DNA of 64,000 nucleotides from positions 127,399,495 to 127,463,494 of the forward strand of contig NC_061116.1 in the NCBI RefSeq assembly GCF_002878395.1, given 5' to 3'. Positions 58,791 to 64,000 of this stretch are shown here, in pieces. Within the stretch, counting starts at the first letter, position 1, and every line of letters begins with the position of its first letter. The translations under genes and the position numbers were made by a program. The notes beneath the pieces are model-generated. The model did not search any database, was not told the origin of the DNA, and saw only the letters and a program-made list of their open reading frames with translations. The stretch is from Capsicum annuum. Lineage: Eukaryota; Streptophyta; Magnoliopsida; Solanales; Solanaceae.

Positions 58791-60106
58791 GAGTGTATCA
58801 GTAACAACATTGGGGGAAGCCTTAGAATCATAGCGGGTGGCGAAAATATATAGACGGATTTGACTAGTACCGGTGCCTGAAGTAGAAGTAGCACCATTTG
58901 GTGCCGAACCTGATAAAGTAGCAATAGGGTTATTATTTGCCTCAAAAGAAATGCTAGAGGGATAATCCCTCTTCATATGACCAATCTAACCACATATTTA
59001 AAGTAGTTGTTTATCTATCCTTAACAAATACCACGATGTACCTGTCCATAAAATCTATAAAGGGGATATAATGAAGCTGACTAAGCCTCACTAGCTTAAG
59101 GCTAACACCCTATATCCTAGGAAAAACACTATTTAGATAATGATGATCACCCGATGGCTTTGGATTAGAAACACTAGCCTTAGAGAAGGAACCGGAACTG
59201 CCCCACTTTTTCTTAGCCATTTTCCTCCATCTCTACCACTCTACTATTAACTTCCATCCTAATTCGAATATTAAAACTTATTATTCTGTCTTTTACTAAT
59301 CTCTAGTTTTTTCTTATTTTCCTCTTCTACTAGTTACATACACACCACAAGTCTAGTGGTGTCTATATCCCTGTTCAACAAGGTAGCCTTACTTTCTAAG
59401 ATTAAATTATGGGACAAATCGGAAGAAAACTTCCTCATTATAGACCTCATGCTAGATACTTATTTTGGAGCATATCGTAATAGCTGATGTAACTTTAAGG
59501 CATTCTCCTTCACTGTCATTCTACCTTGAATCAAATTCATGATTCTTCAATCTTTGCTTCTCTCAACTCCTGAGAAAAGAAACGATCAAGATAATCATTG
59601 GATAATTCATCCCATAAAGGGGACTCAACATTATCACTCCTAGACTGGCCATTTCTTATACCACTTATATGCCACATCCTTCAACTGATAAAGTAGCGAA
59701 CTCTATACCCTCCATATTAGTAGCATGCATCACATGTAAAATTTTTTCCATCTCATTAATGAAATTTTAAGAAATGTCCATATCTTTTAAAGCAGTAAAG
59801 GTCAGAGGACTCAACCTCATAAATTGGCCAACTCTAGTGACCTTAGAACATGGAGCAATAGAAATAACAAACTTAGAGAGGCCACCAACTGGGTAAGAAA
59901 ATGGATGGACTGGAAAAAGTCAATATTAGACACACTGCCTGAGGTGTTCGAAGAGGGTTAGAAGGAACCAGTAGAACTTCACTATGGCAATCAAAAAGAG
60001 TGACCCTAGACTTGGTATGAACTCCTTGAATAGGATGAGATTCGTACATATTATCCTCAGACGGGATAGATGAGTTTCCACGAGCATTAGATCTTCTAAG
60101 AGGCAT
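58791..60106 (-). pseudogene. Element E gag remnant with intact start
   Basis: The ATG at 60106 starts MPLRRSNARGNSSIPSEDNM, the best kept gag start in the window; the frame stays open to 59873. A mid-gag block is seen at about 59480-59380 in broken frames. The zinc knuckle near 59008-58970 reads YFKYV and then, after a frame change, IGHMKRDYPSS, with Cys positions replaced by Tyr. A Ser/Thr/Ala-rich linker follows (GSAPNGATSTSGTGTSQ). The overlapping frame 59926-60294 is not used. Confidence 0.82.
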
Positions 60107-60316
60107 GATCTGAAAAGCAAACATACCAAAATTAGAGGATATTTCAAGATCATAAACTCTATAGCCCAAAATAGAATGACAAGAAAGGAAAAAATTCTTA
60201 AATGCCTAGTAGCCTCTCTCTTATAAGTGTGGCATGCTACACACCCATAAAAAGACTCTACTTCACATGGCCTTGTCGATACCCGAAGACACAAAACCTA
60301 GATCTTATTCTAACTT

Positions 60317-62111
60317 TGTTATGACTTGAACCAGGGCCTGGCTGTTATAAGTATCTTAAGTCTAACAAGAACCGAAGGCACCACTTGAACCTGACCAAAC
60401 AGAACACAATACCCTAATATGGGATGAATTTAGAATATATAAGAAGATAGCAGAAGACAAGCTCAAAGAATTTAAGATATGTCTATTACCGATAATCAAC
60501 CAAAAATAACCAGTCAACATCATTCAATCCCATAGTAATCCATAAAGCATTCTAATGAAACCAAAATCAACAAAGTGTCGGAACATGCCCTTGATCGATT
60601 GCATAGGGATGGTCCACTTAACAGTACATGAGAAAAGTAAAAATATCTCTAATGCCTGCATTGCATAGGGATACATCATTCGGAGATGGTTAGTGGGTTG
60701 AGCACTAGCATGTAACTCAGGGATAGAAGATAAAATAAAGCAAAGTCAAATTCAATTCAAACAATGTATACATCAACATATACAAACATAAATAACATGT
60801 CGGGAAAGGGAACAAGGCTTAACATGTACTTTCAAACTTTTGCCTGGATTGTATAGCTCAACTATCATAACATAATAAGGAACCCATGATCTATATGGGC
60901 CTAGCTCCCCCTAGTTAGAAGGGCCCCAGTACGTATAGCCACATGAAGCAGAGGATATAGATATGCCTAATAGGAGACTCTAATCTCCTGGCACACCAAG
61001 GTGACTTAAGAATCCCAGAATGTGATATAATATAGGGATCTCGAACCTCCTAATCATACAATAATGTTAAAGAGGACTCAAACCACCCATTCATTTAGAC
61101 CCCTATGTCAGCTACCATGGTTTCCAGTATTGGTCCCAAGGGGACCTCCACCTTCATGACTCAAATGCATAACCCTCAATAAAGCCTAATTAAATCATTT
61201 ATCACCTATTCCTATTCATTGAACCATAATACACATATAAACCATACACTATTGGTATCACCAAACCAACTACACTTGGAAGGTAACATCAACATGCCAA
61301 ACAACTATTTGAAACATAATGAATGCATACACAAACATAAAACCTCACATAAATAACAATCATTCAAAACTTTCAACCCATGTTCAAAAACTAATATCCA
61401 AAACCATATGGATAATACTTTAAAATAAATACTTTTACAAAATAACAATTGGGAAAGAATAACGTACCTGAAAGATTCTCAATTATGGACAAGAAATCTT
61501 GAATTGACCACTAGATCCTCTACATTAAGAAAACCCTAACTTTCTTTGGTTGAAGGAATTTGAGAGTGTAAAGAGGGTTTTTGATTTGTTAATGTTTTAA
61601 AATAATCCCCTAAAGGTGTCTTATAGATGTGGGGTCAAATTGGGAAAATAGGGAAACGTCCAAAGTTCCCTCAAATTAAAAACTTAAAAATTATCGCCAA
61701 TGACTATAGGTCATACAATGAGTCGCAATGATACATTACGACTCATCACCATGAGCTGTAGCCAAGACATTGTCTTTAGGCACACATACTATTGAACCTA
61801 CAACTTGCATCATACGACTCATTAGTAGATCCTACGACTCATTGGATCCTAGTCAACACCAGGACAACAACCCTTAAAACATATACTAGTTTGACTACAG
61901 TTGGGATATCACAACTGGTAATAAGTCCATATTAATAATTTGGAGCCACTCTTACTCAGAATAGAAAACTTAGCCACTGATACTGGTTAGGAAATTTTTT
62001 GGGTCCTTACAACTCATAATGATAGCCTACGACTCGCAGGGTGAGTTTTAATAAACACAGTGAGGATAAATTTTTTAGAAATTTTGATCAACCAAAAATT
62101 TGAGGTGTTGA
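60317..62111 (-). repeat. Element E 5' LTR
   Basis: About 1795 bp; the plus strand starts TGTTATGACTTGAACC (decayed TGTCACGACC) and ends near GAGGTGTTGA. The decayed primer site lies at about 60299-60312. The LTR has GGGATCTCGAACC and ACGACTCATCACC words (61740-61750) like A and B. The outer end is placed by comparison with 39223. Confidence 0.83.
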
Positions 62112-62239
62112 AGTAATCATTCTATACAAAGTGGTTGGAGGAAAAAAACACAAAAGATGTCTTGTTTTTATTTATGTAGGCATACTTGCGCTCCTCCTAC
62201 TCCTCAAATAGACAAAAATGTCAACAATAAGTACGATTG
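62112..62239. other. Unassigned flank of element E
   Basis: Short AT-rich sequence without coding or repeat signal that I can recognise; it is the sequence E inserted next to. Confidence 0.4.
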
Positions 62240-62600
62240 TAACAAATTCCAAGTAAAGCCTGAACACGTGGTGTATTAAGTCGATAAATATTATTGGGGC
62301 ATAGTAGACCTAAAAGACATCACCAAAAACTCATAATAGTTGTTATATATCCCGTTAGTTGTCTTAGGGATCTCCTCTACCTAAATACTCAGCTTATTAT
62401 AGTGAAATCTTAAGTAAATCATAGAAAACACATCTATACCCTAAATATTGTCAAATAGGTCAATGATACGGGCTTATGATAACTATTCTTTACTTTTACC
62501 TTATTTAGCTACCAATATTCTGTACACACCCACATAGAGCCATCCTTATTCTTTAAAAATAAAAATAGAGCACCCGAAGGTGAGATACTAGATGTGCCAT
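62240..62600 (-). pseudogene. Ty3/Gypsy reverse transcriptase fragment
   Basis: On the minus strand from about 62600 leftward the reading passes FLKNKDGSMWVCTEYW, then LNKVKVKNSYHKP, and further FTIIS and RSLRQLTGYITT, the fingers-to-palm part of Gypsy reverse transcriptase. Stops and frameshifts interrupt it. The wording differs from A, B, C and E, so it is another copy or lineage, probably the element into which E inserted. Confidence 0.6.
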
Positions 62601-62639
62601 ACTTTCGATGCTTAAAACAAGGAAAATATGAAAATACTT

Positions 62640-62907
62640 AGATAGTTTTATTTGACATGATATGCATTTGTGTTGATTTTGTGACAAAATAGAGTTTAGA
62701 GCTAAGTATAAAAAAATGATGAATAGTTGCTGAGAAGCTACCTACGAGCTAACCTGAGGCTCATAGGTAGTACCTACGGTCCATAAGTGGACACATAGGT
62801 TGAGGTCCTGTAGATTTGGAAGATTGCTAACTTATTTTGATCCCCATGAAGCCTAGCTACGAGCCATAGGTACAACCAAAAGCCCATGGGTTTCCTCATA
62901 AGTAGGT
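62640..62907. repeat. Cluster of inverted CTACGAGC/GCTCATAGG motifs
   Basis: Words such as CTACGAGC, GGCTCATAGGTAG, CCTACGG, CATAGG and CTACGAGCCATAGG recur in both orientations. This resembles the ACGACTCGT-type clusters in the other LTRs, so it may be part of another LTR. Confidence 0.5.
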
Positions 62908-64000
62908 GTTCTTACAGTACCCCATAATTTTTCCTAGCTTAGAATCAACCCAAAAATGACAAGGAGTAGCTTTTAGAATAAGTGATGTTTAGCTCATATG
63001 AAATTCTTTAGATTTGGACTTTCCATGATGTAGGAAATTGAATTATCTTTCCAACAATAAACGATTCGCCTAAATCCAGTAACCGCATAAGAAGTTATGG
63101 CTATTTAAAGTTTCAATCATAAAACACCATCATTTAGACCCTTAGCGCGCCACAGAAAAGTGTCAAATCCTAATTGTTATTTTCCAGTGGCCCTCCGCGA
63201 TATTGGCATGTCATAGAGAGGGCAAATTTCCCAGTTGTCAATTTCCAGAGGTCCAACGTGATAATGGTGCATCGCGCCATGTGACGAAATGGCATTCTAA
63301 AGGGGAACCACGATGACTCTGCATCGCAGAGTTTGCCTAGTTTCTAGTTGTCATTTTCCAGTGGGCCCCACAATAGTGGTGCATAGCGGTGGCAACCCAG
63401 ATCGGGAAAATATATATTTTTTAGTTCCATTTAAAACTTTAAATGGGGTATTTTGGTAAATTACCCAGCCTCCAATCCATCCAAAAATAGAAGATATCAT
63501 ATTTGAGAGCACTTTATGCTCCATTCATCATTCTCTCTTACACAAAATCCTAAGGTTCATACTTCCTCTCTAAGAAACTCAAGAATTCCTCCATTAACTC
63601 TCCAAGATAAGTTATGACTGAGGATTCCCAATACAAGAACACTAAGAATTCATCTCCAAAGCATCCATAGGAATCAAAGATTCTATCTTTTTATCAAAGA
63701 TCATCAATTAAGGTATGTGTGGTTTGAACAAGGATAATTGTTTCATCCTTGTGCCCAAAACTTTATTTTATTTACAAATTTACTGCAATTTATATTATTT
63801 CTCATGAAATTTAAGTTAGGGTTTATACCCATTATCATTCCTTGCAAGATAATGAGATTATCCATGATTTAGAGGTTGAAATACATGATTATGTTTATGT
63901 TTCCATGCATATTGCTGAAATTTCCAGATTTTAAGATGATTTATGAATGTTATCATTACCAAGTTTGATTTTTTAGATGTTTTAACATGAGATTGATGCT
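62908..64000 (+). repeat. LTR-like sequence running off the window, plus orientation
   Basis: It begins near CAGTACCCCATAATTTTTCC (62914-62933), like the TGTAATACCCC start of C's LTR. It holds three units with TTTCCAG followed by GC-rich words (63174, 63235, 63348), then a stretch ending in AAGGTATGTGTGG (63711-63723) comparable to CAGGTATGTGGGG in C's 3' LTR (31145-31157). There is no partner copy in the window. Confidence 0.5.

Larger units (their letters stand above)
38995..62111 (-). mobile_element. Element E: decayed chromovirus, host of nested element F
   Basis: Minus-strand element with a partial 3' LTR (38995-39223), chromodomain piece (39370-39555) and inserted element F (39561-55596). 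Integrase, RNase H, reverse transcriptase, protease and gag continue from 55602 to 60106, with a 5' LTR at 60317-62111. The flanks of F join within the chromodomain/integrase tail in the correct order. All coding parts are broken. Confidence 0.88.

Noticed and set aside
59926..60294. 122-codon minus-strand open frame
   Set aside because: It overlaps the true gag start (ATG at 60106, MPLRRSNARG) in another frame and extends toward the LTR; no gag resemblance.
63174..63400. Spaced repeats resembling a CRISPR array
   Set aside because: Units are degenerate, unevenly spaced (about 61 and 113 bp) and sit in an LTR-like plant sequence.

Overview
This window looks like plant nuclear heterochromatin. 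It is very AT-rich and consists almost entirely of decayed Ty3/Gypsy LTR retrotransposons; I could not find one intact gene, host gene, tRNA or rRNA. The longest open reading frames are antisense shadows or short surviving pieces of gag and pol. The element types point to a flowering plant: chromoviruses with a C-terminal chromodomain and a methionine-tRNA primer site (Tekay/Del-like), plus one Athila/Tat-like element with an aspartate-tRNA primer site. The LTR ends and pol remnants look to me like those common in Solanaceae (tomato, potato, pepper). That family assignment is inference from pattern memory, not from a search.

Layout. Positions 1-8732 hold element A, a minus-strand chromovirus whose left (3') LTR runs off the window. 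Positions 8773-11559 hold an unassigned AT-rich stretch and then a minus-strand integrase fragment (G). Positions 11560-37282 form a three-level nest. Minus-strand element B was split inside its RNase H by plus-strand element C (15621-32708, target duplication TGACG/TGATG), and C was split inside its own 5' LTR by plus-strand element D (17170-23860, perfect duplication TATGT). Removing D gives C LTRs of 2685 and 2675 bp, which supports the reconstruction.

Positions 37283-38994 hold an unassigned 0.5 kb and a 5'-truncated LTR in plus orientation. Positions 38995-62111 form the second nest. Minus-strand chromovirus E was split near its chromodomain by Athila-like element F (39561-55596, duplication TATCT/AATCT), and F was split by element H (43750-52321, perfect duplication TTAGC). 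Positions 62112-64000 hold a minus-strand reverse transcriptase remnant, a cluster of inverted motifs, and the start of a further plus-strand LTR-like sequence.

The gag and pol pieces in A, B, C and E follow the usual order (gag with zinc knuckle, protease, reverse transcriptase, RNase H, integrase, chromodomain) but are broken by many stops and frameshifts. Several losses are G-to-A or C-to-T transitions in the coding sense, consistent with long-term cytosine methylation. D is internally shortened. F and H appear to lack reverse transcriptase and integrase and may have been non-autonomous passengers. The most interesting points are F's protease followed by a charged helical tail, H's repeated LTR-end-like purine tracts, LTR modules shared between different families, and dense TGAGTCA/ACGACTCGT clusters in the LTRs.
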